DNA of 64,000 nucleotides from Clarkia xantiana subsp. parviflora. Taxonomy: Eukaryota; Streptophyta; Magnoliopsida; Myrtales; Onagraceae. Position numbers and translations under genes: made by a program. Under the pieces are notes generated by a model. That model was not told where the DNA came from. It ran no database searches and saw only the letters and a program-made list of their open reading frames with translations. Below are positions 11,301-22,734 of this stretch, piece after piece (within the stretch, counting starts at the first letter, position 1; each line of letters opens with the position of its first letter). The DNA is taken from assembly GCA_036873135.1 (NCBI GenBank), contig JAPTYO010000020.1:5386081-5450080 (forward strand), in the 5' to 3' direction.

Positions 11301-14024
11301 AGGACTGGGTTAGCCACCCAAGTCTGGAATCGGAGCTCCTTGATGAATCCAGCGTCAAGCAGTCTGCCTACCTCTTGCTGGATCGCGATCCTCTTATCTG
11401 CGCCCATCAGACGCCTTCTCTGCGTGATAGGCTTGATCGCGGGGTCTATCTTCAGCTCGTGCACTATCACGTCAGGGCTGATTCCTGGCATATCACTCGG
11501 GGACCAGGCAAACAGCTCCTTAAACTCCTTCAGGAGCTCGATCAATTCTCGGGCTCTTTCCTCCGACAAAGCAGACCCGATCTTTACCTTCCTCTGAGGC
11601 CCATCAATCTCAACCTCCTTCAGATCCTCCATGGGGGCGGGACGCCCATACTCCTCTCGAGGATTGGCATCAGTCTGAAGGACAGTCATGGCTTCCCTCC
11701 TTCTCCGTCGGGTAGCGTTAACGTAGCATTTTCGCGACGCCACCTGGTCGCCCTTGACCTCTCCGACCCCGTTGTCAGTCGGGAACTTCATCTTCTGGTG
11801 AACCGTCGAGGCGACTGCCATGAGAGGGTTGATAGTGGTCCTCCCGATAATAGCGTTGTATGCCCCCGCAGACTCCACTACGACGAAATCTACGTTTCGC
11901 TTCTCCATCTTCCAGCCACTACCAAACTCCACCGGTAAGGTAATCATTCCCAACGGGTAAGAAGTGGAGCCAGAGAATCCTACCATCGGGAAGTCCACCT
12001 GTGTGAGGTCTTTCTTCGTCTTTCCCATGGCTTCCAGAGCGTCCATGAAAAGAATATCGGAGGAACTCCCTCCGTCTATCAGGATCCGCTTCATCTCGAA
12101 TCCGTCCACGTCCAGGGTCACGACCAAGGCGTCGTCGTGAGGGCTCTCCACGCCTACTAGATCCTCCGCCGAAAAAGAAATCACCATTTCCTCCTTCAGA
12201 GTCCACGACCGGGACCTTTTGCCTAACACCACCGCGGCAGATATGCGGGAAGCGTAGTTCTCCCGGGAAGCGGAGGTATCACCTCCCGCCGCCATTCCCC
12301 CGTGGATGACGTTGATAGTTCCCCGCCTCTCCTTGCGGGCACCCGATCCTGAGGCTTCTTGCTCAACCTTCTTCTTCTTCGGGGATCGGTCGCGGGACTT
12401 GGAACGGGACCGTGACCGACTTTTGGAGCGAGATCGGCACCTTCCCCTTCCGACAAACTCTTTTAACTTCCCCTTCTGGATCAGCTTCTCAATTTCCTTC
12501 TTCAGCTCCCGACAGTTTTCGGTGTCGTGACCATTAGCTCGATGGTAGCGACAGTAACGGTCAGGACGGCCTCCTAGGAATTCGCCTTCTTTCCTCGGAG
12601 GGTATCGGGCGAGACCCTGCCGATCCATTACAGCCAACACAGAAGTCATCGAGCTATTGATGGGAACAGCCCGACCTTCTCGATTGTCCTTCCTGGGGGG
12701 ACGCTTGTCTTCTCTTTTCTCGGGGCGACCACGGTTTCTACGTCCCTCCGATTTGTCGCTCCCTTTACGATCATCCAACAGCTTGGACGAAGCCTTTCCT
12801 CTTCCCGACTTCGGGGGATCGAGCTCTCCGGCAGCAATCTTCGACTCCTGGACGTCGATTTGCTGTTTCACCCTCGCTTGCAGGGCCTCCATACTCCACA
12901 CAGCCTTCGCGGCTACGCTGTGCATCAGGTCGGAGCCGTACAGAGCGCTCAAGTTCCGCAGGAAAGTGCGGATGGTCTCTCCCTCCGAGATTTCTTCATC
13001 AATCTCCGCGGCACTAGCAGTGAACCGTTGGTAGTAGTATGCCAACGATTCATCGGGCCTCTGTACCACCTGAGTCAGGGACCTTACACTCTTCAGAAGA
13101 CGCCTTCGACCTTGGTACTGCTTGATGAAGCGGTCGTGCATATCGGCCCAGCATGTGATGCTTCCTGGTGGGAGGCTGAAGAACCAAGTCATGGCCCTTT
13201 CTCCCAGGGTTATCGGGAACAATGAGCATATGAGGTCATCGTTTGAAGTCCTACCCATACAGGCCTGGACATGCCTCTGAACATGGCGGACTGGGTCCCC
13301 TTCACCATCGTACTCCTTGATAGTCGGAATACCTAGCCCGGGCGGGGCTACGGTATCTATCAGCCGCGGAACGAAAGGATGGCTAGACCGATCCCTTAGC
13401 TCCGACGTCATCTGCTTCTGATCCCCCATGCAGATGCTAACGATCTTCACCACCTGATCGGGGGTGATGGGGCCATTCCGGGGAATGGTCCTGTTTTGCA
13501 CTGGTCCTGGGCCGTCGACCACGAACTTCTCCGGGTACATCGGTTCTTTACCCTTGCCTCTGGGCGGAACCTCCTGAACCTCTTGTTCTTCTGGGGACAC
13601 CCTCGGGGGGGGGGGGGGGGGGTGGCGGTAACTCTTCTCGCGGAGGCAACTCCTCCGCCCTCTTAGCGGCCTCTCTCTTGTCCAGCAAAGCTTCCATGGC
13701 AGCCAAGAACATGGGCATAGCATCTGCTACTGCTTTGGCCAACTCCGAGTTCGAAGACGACCCTTCTTCCCTTCGCGGGACTCTTCCTCCTCCATGGCCC
13801 ACCGGGTTTGGGGGAGCCTCATCTTCCTCCCTACGCGGGATATCCTGCCTGTTCATCTCCGTGTCTCGGACTGAGACCTCATAACCATCACCCTGCCCCC
13901 CTGTCTGGGAAAGAGCGGGATTCTCACCTTGTTCAGCAACACGTTCCGGCAACGGGGAATTCACGGTTCCTGCCGGGCGAGAACTGCCAGCCTGAACCTG
14001 CTTCTTCTTGCCACCGCCGGCCAT
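8347..14024 (-). pseudogene. Element 1 gag-pol polyprotein, four lesions
   Basis: The likely start is the ATG at 14024 (MAGGGKKK); the longer frame begins inside the primer site. In order: disordered N-terminus, gag core (WFFSLPPGSI..W..., about 13200-13000), zinc knuckle C-X2-H-X4-H-X4-C (CRYHRANGHDTENC), Arg/Ser-rich segment, protease (IDGGSSSDIL), RT (FMDAYSGYNQI, YVDDML), RNase H (YTDGSS), integrase (CDACQRYAP, then IDYFSKW, SDNGPPF, QVESAN) and the C-terminal GEHLKKYH end. Lesions: a shift at the 18-G run 13605-13622, a shift in RT near 11205-11235, TAG at 9387-9385 and TAA at 9048-9046. Element 1 therefore cannot make a complete polyprotein. The homopolymer shift could be a sequence error. 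Confidence 0.93.
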
Positions 14025-14062
14025 TGATCTGGTAGAAGCTATCTTGACTCTTCGTAAGGTTC

Positions 14063-14078
14063 CCACAGACGGCGCCAA
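14063..14078 (-). other. Element 1 primer binding site
   Basis: TTGGCGCCGTCTGTGG lies directly inside the 5' LTR. TGGCGCCG would pair with a tRNA 3' end of CGGCGCCA; tRNA-Asp is the usual candidate for such sites, but the full acceptor match was not tested. Confidence 0.7.
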
Positions 14079-14839
14079 TGTTGGATCACGGGCGAAGCTC
14101 CGTTACGTCCTTGACGGAAAGCTTTGGACTCCTGGGCTCCGCGTAATCCTGCAAAAGGGGATGACCTGGGTGGTGACCCAGAATCCCTCTCCGATGCTTA
14201 AATGAGTATGTGATCAATGGGGTGGTAAGCAAAAAGTCTCAGTTCGTATTAGATCATGGTTTTCTGAGGTAACTTCCTCCTTTATATAGGAGGGGAAGTT
14301 ACTCAGTTACCTGTTACTGCGCCTGGCAGTTTTACCCATGATTCCGTGTATCTCGCCACGATTCCGCATATCTCGGTCGGGATTCCGTATATCTCGACCC
14401 ACGCTCCGCGTATCTTGCCCGTACTCCACGTATCTCGGGCACGCCCTGCGTATCTCGGGGGATTTATCTCTATCTCTAACCGTCTCCCACTACTCTATCT
14501 AGTAGGCGAGTTTCTCGGTCTTTTATCCTCTGATCACAAGTCTCGACTCCTGTCGGAGACTCCAGAGTTGTCTCATTCTAGATCACCACCCAGGACCCTC
14601 AGTCTCTACGGGACAGGTCCAGCCTCTGCGGGGCTTTATTATCGGGGCCTTTACTAAGGCATATCGGGGCCTACTCAGAGGCTTCTTGTCGGGAGCCTCT
14701 AGCTCATGTGTCGGGGCCGCTATCGTCGGGACCCTTAATACTGGGCCTCTGGGCCTTCCAGGCTTTTCACGAGGCCCACTGGACCAACTCGCTGTCCATT
14801 GGATGTTAACGGGGCTAACGATTACATCGGAACCCATCA
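14079..14839 (-). repeat. Element 1 5' LTR
   Basis: It is the same length as the 3' LTR with about six substitutions and no indels. The TATA box is at 14280-14288 on the minus strand. Transcription would start shortly after it and run towards gag. Confidence 0.95.
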
Positions 14840-14936
14840 TTGACCAAAATATGGTTATATGGACAACCAAATACCAATATAGGCTAAAAAAACCAATTAT
14901 AAATATAGGGCTGGCCGGGTTGGGGAACCCGGCCAA

Positions 14937-14940
<4 letters not shown>

Positions 14941-14987
<47 letters not shown>

Positions 14988-15001
14988 CGGTCGGAAAACT
15001 G

Positions 15002-15032
<31 letters not shown>
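14941..15032. repeat. Long T-run followed by long A-run in the foldback arm
   Basis: A run of about 47 T (14941-14987) is followed by a short spacer and then about 30 A. It could pair with itself and lies inside the larger hairpin. Homopolymers of this length are prone to assembly and sequencing length errors. Confidence 0.8.
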
Positions 15033-15036
<4 letters not shown>

Positions 15037-15621
15037 ACTTGACCGGGTTGCCCCAACCTGGCCAAATATGTTTTTTTTTTTTTTTCGTTTTTTTTTTTCT
15101 GCTTTTTTTGAATAGAAGTTGTAAAAATTAATGGTTTTGTAAAAAAAAATTTCTAAAAAACCTATTGGACATGTTACCAGTTTTCGTAAAAAAATTACAA
15201 AACTACTAATTTTATATTTTTTTCGAACTCACTTGGCCGGGTTCCCACAACCCGGCCAAGTAGTGTTTTTTTTTCTCAAAACTAATTAATTGTGGTGTAA
15301 AACAATGGGTGTTGTTAACATTGCAATTAATTAATTTTGAGAAAAAAAAAAGAAACACTACTTGGCCGGGTTTAGGAAACCCGGCCAAGTGAGTTCGAAA
15401 AAAATATAAAATTAGTAGTTTTGTAATTTTTTTACGAAAACTGGTAAACGACAAATGTCTATCAATTTGCCCTCTAGGGTTCACCATGTCCAATAGGTTT
15501 TTTTTTAAAAAAAAAATTACAAAACCATTAATTTTTATAACTTCTATTAAAAAAGCAAAGAAAAAAAAAGCGAAAAAAAAAACATATTTGGCCGGGTTGC
15601 CCCAACCCGGCCAAGTGAGTT

Positions 15622-15655
<34 letters not shown>

Positions 15656-15782
15656 CAGTTTTCTGAAAAAAAAAAACCCGGCCAGCCCTATATTTGTAAT
15701 TGGTTTTTTTTTTTTTTTTCTAGCCTATATTGGTATTTTGTTGTCCATGTAACCCTATTTTGGTCAAAAACTCCAATAAATA

Positions 15783-16139
15783 AGTAATTAGAGTACTACA
15801 AGTTATTAAATAATTTTTTTTCTTTAAAAAAGTACTCAATATATACACATAATAACCCAATTTTATCATAAGTATGTATTGCATTGGTGATACATAAACA
15901 TGAATATAAAAAAAGAAATGTACTAATATTATCGTTCTGTTATAACTTATATACTTGTACGAACACAGATTTTTCACGTATAATAATGTCCTATTAAAAA
16001 TTGACAGCATAGTCAAAGACCATATGGGTAGTTCCTAAGAGGTTTAATCGAGTCACGTATTTGACAAATTTGAATTGACTTATTTTACTTAAGTTCAAGT
16101 TCGAACTTGACCAAGTTTAAAATTTTCAAGTTCGAGCTC
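15783..16139. other. AT-rich DNA and left part of a decayed MITE (Element 2 target)
   Basis: 15783-16069 is AT-rich without genes. 16070-16139 (TTCAAGTTCGAACTTGACC..) and the DNA right of Element 2 (56819-57115) together form one decayed, inverted copy of the TCGAGCTCGA-rich MITE family seen at 18198-18715. Element 2 inserted into it. AGCTC at 16135-16139 is the Element 2 target duplication. Confidence 0.6.
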
Positions 16140-16935
16140 TGATGGATATACACTCAATTTAGACTCGTTTTCATTCAGATTGTATTATTTTAATTACCCT
16201 ACGAATGATTTGTAAATCGAAACTTTGACCCGAACACGTCACCCACGACAAAACGGTCCGGGTGGAAAAAAACACTCGCCCGGACGCGTTATTGGCCCGA
16301 CCTCACCAAAGGTGAGGTCCGACCAACCAGGTATGATCTCTCCTAAGGAGGGATCGGACCTGCTGGTCCTATCCCCAAACCTTCGAGGTCGGACCTCCCG
16401 TCCGACCCCGAAGGCCCAGACACCCTTCCGACGTGCAGTATTCCCGCCCGAGGGGTATACGCGACGTCCGGAACACTATCATCCAAACCGTCCCTCGCGA
16501 CGACCCAACCTCACTTTGCACGTCCGACACTTAGAAAATATCACGAACCCTTCCATGATTGCTAAGAGCTTAATCCCTTTATTACTTGTTAACTGAGCTC
16601 GTTCAGGAGTTAACGACGTCATTAACCGCCTTAATATCCTTTGAGCCTATATATATAGAACTCCACATCTATTCATTTACTAAGTTGATATCACTTGCAT
16701 GATTTGAGCTCTCCCTTCTATCTATTTTCTCTCTCTACAATGTTCTAACTTAAGCATCGGAGAGGATTCGCCGGTACCACCCCCGGCTTACCCCTCGTGC
16801 AGGTTCGCGAGAAGACGGATCGCGAAGAAAATGCGAGGAAACGGATTGCAAAAAGGGGCCTTCGGATCACGAAGGAAGGAAATCTACCCGCAAGTTGGCC
16901 ATTCGGATTGATGATCCGATACGCAGGACTTAACA
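16140..16935 (+). repeat. Element 2 5' LTR
   Basis: It runs from TGATGGATATACAC to TTAACA. A TATATATATA box near 16648-16657 and the box ACTTAAGCATCGGAGAGGA (about 16749-16767) are in the same order as in Elements 1, 3 and 4. The primer site begins at 16937. Confidence 0.92.
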
Positions 16936-16936
16936 C

Positions 16937-16953
16937 TTGGCGCCGTCCGTGAG
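16937..16953 (+). other. Element 2 primer binding site
   Basis: TTGGCGCCGTCCGTGAG begins one base inside the LTR end. Its TGGCGCCG core is shared with Elements 1, 3 and 4. Confidence 0.75.
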
Positions 16954-16987
16954 TTTTGAACAAACAAGCCTAACTATCGCAAAGCAG

Positions 16988-19900
16988 ATGGCAAACACAT
17001 ACGTAATACATGGAGGATTTGGTTCAGGCGGAGAGTCATCAAATGCAAGGGAAGCATACATGATTGAACTAGAAAATAAGACAATCAGGAACAAAGGCAA
17101 AGAGCAGATAAAAGAGGAAACAATCAAATTCTCAAGGCAGTATATGGAACATGTGACACACCCACACATTGATGCACTAGTCATAACAATGAGAATCATT
17201 GATAGGGACATTGGCCGAATCCTGGTGGATGGAGGAAGCTCAGCTAGCATCTTGAACAAAAAAGTGATCGACATTTTAGGTGTACAACCAAGTGGCATAA
17301 AACCAATGCACTCCCCGCTCAGAGGATTCTCAGGAGAACCAAGTTATCCAATGGGAACAATAATACTACCTATAACACTAGGGACGGGTCAGAAGCAATT
17401 GAAGATTGACGTTCATTTCCTAGTTGTTGGTACCATTGATGAATACAATAGAGTCCTTGGTGTAACCACAGTCAACAAGTGGGGTATGGTACCATCAACA
17501 CTACACCAAAAATTGAAGTTCCCTACAAGTACAGGAATTGGTGAAGTAAAGGGTAACTAAAAGGTTGCTAAGAAATGTGGCAGAATAACCCTCATGAAAA
17601 AATACAAAGTTGAAAAAGAAATCATGTTAATAGATGAAGACCCAAGAGAGGAACACGATAGACCCGCACCCATGGAAGATCTGAAAGAAATGCTAATTGA
17701 AGAACCTGAAAGGAAGGTGAAAATTGGGGTCTCACTGACAGAGGAAGAAGAGTCACAAATAACATCACTTTTGAGGGAATACAAAGAGCTGTTCGCATGG
17801 TCACCAAGTGACATGCCAGGAATAGCAGAAGAGGTAATATCTCACAAGCTCAACATAGAGCCAGCAAAGCGTCCAATTACACAGAAAATAAGAACAATGG
17901 GTGGTAGCAAAAAGATAGCCATCCAAGAGGAGGTGGAGAAATTTCTAAAAGCAAAATTCATCAAAGAGATCAGATTCCAAACATGGGTCGCAAACACAGT
18001 CCCGGTGAGAAAGGCAAGCGGAAAATAGAGAGTGTGCATAGATTACCGAGACCTTAACAAGGCATGCTCAAAAGACTCATACCATCTACCTAAAATAGAC
18101 CAACTGGTCGAAACAACATCAGGTCATAGGTTGATGAGTTTCATGGACGCATACTCAGGCTACAATCAAATCAAAATGTCTGCAGAAGATGCCCACATAG
18201 GGGTGTAAACGAGTCAAGCTACTCGTGAGCTACTCGAGATCGGCTCGGTCAATATTCGAATTCGACTCGCTAAATTTCGAGCCGAATCGAGCTTTTTCTA
18301 AAGTTGAGTCGAGTACGAGTTCAATCGTACTCGACTCGAGAGGCTCGCGAGCTTAATCGAGCTTTTATGTTTAGGCTATTCGAGTCGAGTTCGAGTTCGA
18401 GTTCGAGCTCAAGTTTATTCGAGTTTTACATATATATATATATATATGTATATTCAATTCAAGTCGATTCGATTCGAGCTCAAGTTTGAGCTCGAGCCAA
18501 AAGACTAATGGAGTCGAGTTCGAGCTCAAACTAAGGTGTACCATTATGATTTAATAGAATTTTAAACTTATCGAGCCGAGCCGAGTCGAGCTCGAACTCG
18601 TCGAGTATCGAATCGAGTCGAGTTCGAGCTTGAAAAATTTAAGCTCGGCTGAGCTCGAATAAAGTGAGTCGAGCTTGCCAGATACTCGGCTCGACTCGGC
18701 TCGTTTACACCCCTAGCCCCACACACAACATTTTATGCTGATATCGACGTCTACCATTATAGAGTCATGCCATTCGGACTCATAAATGCATGAGCTACTT
18801 ACCAGCGGATGGTAAACAAGCTCTTTGGAGACATGATAAGAAAGACGATGGAAGCATACATAGACGATATGATCGTAAAATCTAGGAAGAAGAACGATCA
18901 CGTCGAGGACCTACGTATAACTTTCCAAAGGATGCGTCACTACCAAGTCCGCCTGAATCCGACAAAATGTGCTTTCGGGGTACAATCGGGAAAATTATTG
19001 GGGTTCATGGTAAGTCATAGAGGCATTGAGGTGAACCCCAAAAAACTGCAAGCAATAGAGGAGATGAAATCCCCTACAAAAGACAAAGAAGTACAGCAGT
19101 TCATTGGAAGATTGGCAGCGTTGAACAGATTTTTGGCAAAAAACGGAGATAGAGCACTCCCCTTTTTCAAGGTATTGCGTGTCAACAAGAAATTCGAATG
19201 GAAACCAAGGTGTAAGGACGCTTTCCAGCAATTAAAACAACATCTGAAGACGTTACCCCTTTTGGCAAAACCAACTCCCGGGAAGCCCTTTTTCCTCTAC
19301 ATATCTATAAGCAATGTTGTGGTAAGTTCAGTATTGATCAAAGAGGAGGATAACGCACAACTACCGGTTTACTTCGTGAGAAAAACGTTGGCCAAGTATG
19401 AGATAAACTACATGGCAATCGAAAAATACCTCTACGCACTGATCATATCGGCACGGAAGTTAAGACCATATTTTCACGCTCACGAAATAACAGTGCTAAC
19501 AGATCAACCATTGAAGCACCTCTTGCAAAGGCCAGACACGTCAGGGAGATTGACAAAGTGGGTAATCGAATTAAGCGAGTTCCGCATTCATTTTGCTCCA
19601 CGAACGGCCATCAAAGGACAAGCCTTAGAAGATTTCATTGCAGAATTCACAGGAATCGATTCTGACAATGAGCTAGATGCAACAACAATCACAACCCAGG
19701 CAGAAGTAAATCAAGAAGAACATCAAAGGAACACATGGGAAATGCACACTGATGGTTCATCCAATGATGGGGGATCGGGCGCGGGACTCCTCTTGTATCC
19801 ACCTGACAAGGGTGCTCCAATGCGCTATGCTGTGGCATTAACTTTCAAAGCAACAAACAATGAAGCAGGATATGAAGCTTTGATAACGGGTTCAAGGATA

Positions 19901-20990
19901 GCTAAAGGGGTAGGAGTAAAACACCTCAAGGTCAAGTGCGACTCCCAGCTAGTCGTGAATCAAGTGAAAGGAAATTACATAGCAAAATCTGAAAACATGC
20001 AAAAATACCTGCAGCAGGAAAATGAGTTAACCACAAGTTTTGATAGCTTCGACATTGAGTCGGTTCCAAGAGAACAAAATCAGGAGGCAGATGCGTTAAG
20101 TAAATTTGCTTTGGGGGCAGAGTCAATAAAAGAAGTTCATTTTGTAGAACAAAGGGAGCTGTCCATCACAGAAAAACTGGAAGTTCTGACTATAGACGAA
20201 GGAGAGGCTTGGATGACTCTAATGCGTCGATACATCACTGAAGGAATACTGCCAGAAGACAAGGTAGAAGCAACCTAGATTGAGAGATTGGCTGTAAATT
20301 ACTCAATGATGAGCTCTATAAAAAGGGTATTCTACACCATTCCTAAAATGCATAACATACCCGGACACATAAAGAGTGCTTGCAGAGCTGCATGAAGGAG
20401 AGGTTTGATGTCACGAGGGAGCAAGATCAATTTTCCGAAAGGTTTTCAATTTGGGATACTATTGGCCAACAATGAATTAAAAAGCGAAGGAATTGGTGCA
20501 AAAATGTGAACACTGCCAAAGATACTCCCGAAACATAATTGCCCCAGCAGCCTATCTTAGCTCAATATCAAGCGCATGGCCATTTGCCCAATGGGGGATC
20601 GATTTGATAGGCCCCCTACCAAAAACAAAGGGAAAAAAACATTCATACTAGTACTGATACACTACTTCTCCAAATGGATAGAGGCAAAGACAATGGGAAG
20701 AACGAACGACCAAATCATTAGCTTCATCAAGTCACACATCGTCTCAAGATACGGTGTACCAAAGATTTTAATAAGTGACAATGGTCCACAATTCAAGAGC
20801 AAGAATTTGGAATGGTATTGCAAAGAGTTGAACATAGAACACCGCTTCGCATCAGTGAAACACCCCCAAACAAACGGAGAGGTGGAATCAGCTAACATAA
20901 TAGTGCTAGATGGTTTGAAAAAGAGGTTGCACGCTACCAAGGAAGGTTGGGTAGATGAATTAGAAAATGTATTATGGGCATTACGAACAA
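16988..20990 (+). pseudogene. Element 2 protease-RT-RNase H-integrase, first part (gag missing)
   Basis: Directly after the primer site the frame reads MANTYVIHGGFGSGGESS, which corresponds to the segment just before the protease in complete elements, so the whole gag is gone. Then protease (ILVDGGSSASIL), a stop at 17558-17560, RT start (FAWSPSDMPGIAEE), TAG at 18026-18028, FMDAYSGYNQIKM, the MITE at 18198-18715, TGA near 18790, YIDDMIVKS, RNase H (HTDGSSNDG) and integrase (FSKWIEAK, SDNGPQF, GEVESAN). Several frame breaks lie between 20276 and 20576. The reading stops at WALRT, where Element 3 is inserted, and resumes at 43328. Confidence 0.9.
18198..18715. mobile_element. hAT-type MITE inside Element 2 RT
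   Basis: 518 bp with terminal inverted repeats TAGGGGTGTAAACGAG / CTCGTTTACACCCCTA. The flanks are GCCCACA (left) and GCCCCACA (right), an 8-bp duplication that lost one C on the left; 8 bp is typical for hAT. The interior is very rich in TCGAG and GAGCTCG motifs and holds a (TA)n stretch near 18430. It splits the RT codons for a DAPHTTFYA segment. It has no transposase. Confidence 0.85.
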
Positions 20991-21557
20991 TGATGGAACA
21001 AGCTCGTCCGGGGTCCGATCTTGGCGACCTTGCGTCGAGTCACGTTCCTCCAATCTCCATATTACGATCAATCCAACTCTGTGCCTGATGGACCTGCACA
21101 AAGGGCAGCGCCAGAGGAGGGGGGGGGGTGTCTCTGGCTAACCCTCTCCGATGCCTAAGTCAGACAATAATTCTAGAGATATAAAATGTAGAGAGCAGTC
21201 AGAGCTCCGGTGTCTCAATCCGAGATTAAGTTGGAAATGAAGGACATAAGCCCCTATTTATAGAGTTTTGGATCAGGCACCGGAGGGGCCCACATTTTTA
21301 GGTGGGGCCCGCACAGAGATTGAGAGATATCGGGTATACGCGGGGTGCCCCGGACAACGGTGTCCGGGGGTAGGGGGTCGACACGGGGCGTGTCGGCCCG
21401 GTTGCTTGGACGAGGCCGGCGCAACCGAACAAGTCTGATTGCTACGTGGCAGCCAGAACATGGCACGTATCCCTAGGAATAAAATGGTCTTACCTCGAGG
21501 TCAGTGGGGCGACCGTGTTTGAGCCTTAGTGAGGTCCAATCGGGTGTATATCCATCA
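20991..21557 (-). repeat. Element 3 3' LTR
   Basis: It reads TGATGGAACAAG...TATATCCATCA on the plus strand. The element-sense TATA box TATAAATA is at 21262-21255 and the ACTTAGGCATCGGAGAGGG box is at about 21160-21142. Confidence 0.9.
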
Positions 21558-22734
21558 TTTTCCCTGAGTCAAGAATTGGTTTACCACTACTTGACTTTAT
21601 TTATTTAGAAGGATTAGACGCCCGATTGTATCTCGCCTACTGGTTTTACCTTTGTTTATCTTTATTGAGTGGTTTTTCGTTCCGTTTTAGGAGGGTTTGA
21701 ACTATATCATCGTTGAACTCATAGAAAAACTCACATATGTAAGTGGTTAGTCATAAATGTGCTATCATGTGACGACATGTATGCAACCGTTGATTTGGAT
21801 CACATGTGTTTGTAATAAATCATATGTAACAATGTAAGTGCATATGGACATGTTATCATGGGTATGAGTATGTGTAATCCATATAATAGATATGAATGAA
21901 TGGCAATGTGACACGATGTGCACCTATGAGGGTGTTGCGAGTTAGTGACATGCGACTGTGTCAGTGTCGATAGATGTTGTCATGCTTAGTGATGAAAAAA
22001 TTCATAATTGACGTGAAACTAGTAAGGATGCATCTATGTGTGCATATGTGTTCGATAGTAAACTAAGTGTTCTACTATACTTGTTGTAATGCATATGAAA
22101 GCAACCACGGTAGTGAAATGAAAAATTTCTATCTTTCATGGGAAACTATCAAAGATGTATATCAATGTGCATCTATCAATGATATGTATATATTCTAGTG
22201 TACAAATGACTAATCATGAATAGTAATGGCAATACATGCACAGCCATGTCGGGTGATAGAAAACTCATAAGTGTTATGACACGATAGTTATGATGCACAC
22301 ATGGTAATGGGTGATAAAATTACTAAGTATTTGACAACACTAGTGATGATGCATATGGATGCATGTATATATATCATGAAAATATGCCTAAGCATGTAAC
22401 AATTACTTGCAATATATGGTTAAGTCAATGACAATTGAATCGTTGTATATAATCGGAAAGGGGTTACCTCTGTTCCGATTTTGAAAATTTTTTCGATTTT
22501 TCGAAGATTTCACATGTTGGCTGCGTAGGAATGTCATTGCTTCCATTCAGCCTGATAATCATGTTGATCAATATGGTGGTAACCTGTAATCACTTGATAA
22601 CAGTTATATAAATTTTTTTCCCCCGAAGTGGACTTGTTGATACCTTAGACGTGAGGTGTTGGGTCTCGCGTCGATGGCGTCGTATGCTATGCTTGCATTG
22701 CCATCATATTTGCATAGAACTGATGTAGGGGGTT
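21558..22734. other. Element 3 DNA next to its 3' LTR, no gene seen
   Basis: The start is the polypurine side (CTCAGGGAAAA on the minus strand). The rest is rich in ATG, TATG and CATATG words without long frames. This is where a promoter for the antisense gene would lie, but none was identified with confidence. Confidence 0.45.

Larger units (their letters stand above)
3314..14839 (-). mobile_element. Element 1: Ty3/gypsy LTR retrotransposon, Tat type, full length
   Basis: It is 11,526 bp with 761-bp LTRs (3314-4074 and 14079-14839), TG...CA ends and perfect 5-bp duplication TTGAC (3309-3313, 14840-14844). gag-pol is on the minus strand, so the 5' LTR is the right-hand one. Just inside it is a primer site reading TTGGCGCCGTCTGTGG; just inside the 3' LTR is a purine stretch (TTGGGGGCAAA on the minus strand). 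Order 5' to 3': gag, protease, RT, RNase H, integrase, tandem repeats, antisense spliced gene, 3' LTR. The domain order, primer site and antisense gene fit the Tat group of plant Ty3/gypsy elements. The LTRs differ at about 6 of 761 positions, so insertion is recent, yet gag-pol is broken in four places. Confidence 0.95.
3303..15773. mobile_element. MULE-like foldback element with 9-bp target duplication, split by Element 1
   Basis: The left tip is 3303-3313 and the rest is 14845-15773; Element 1 sits between. Rejoined, the element is about 940 bp. It is bounded by the perfect 9-bp duplication CAATAAATA (3294-3302 and 15774-15782). Its ends are inverted: GAGTTTTTGACC at the left matches GGTCAAAAACTC at 15762-15773, and pairing continues through GGACAAC, ACCAATATAGGCTA and ATATAGGGCTGGCCGGG towards the middle near 15310. 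Smaller palindromes (GGCCGGGTT..AACCCGGCC) recur at about 14920, 15050, 15240, 15370 and 15600. The right arm has an extra segment near 15448-15487. A 9-bp duplication is typical of Mutator-like elements. It has no coding capacity and needs a transposase in trans. Confidence 0.8.

Noticed and set aside
14063..14078. tRNA gene fragments at the primer sites
   Set aside because: Only 8-12 bases match a tRNA end, in the expected position next to LTRs.
3314..14839. Integrated plant pararetrovirus
   Set aside because: LTRs, target duplication, and RNase H followed by integrase are present; no movement or coat protein was seen.
16937..16987. Gag frame appearing to start inside the primer site with MAPSV
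   Set aside because: The start would be TTG of the primer site; the same happens in Element 1. The first real ATG is further down.
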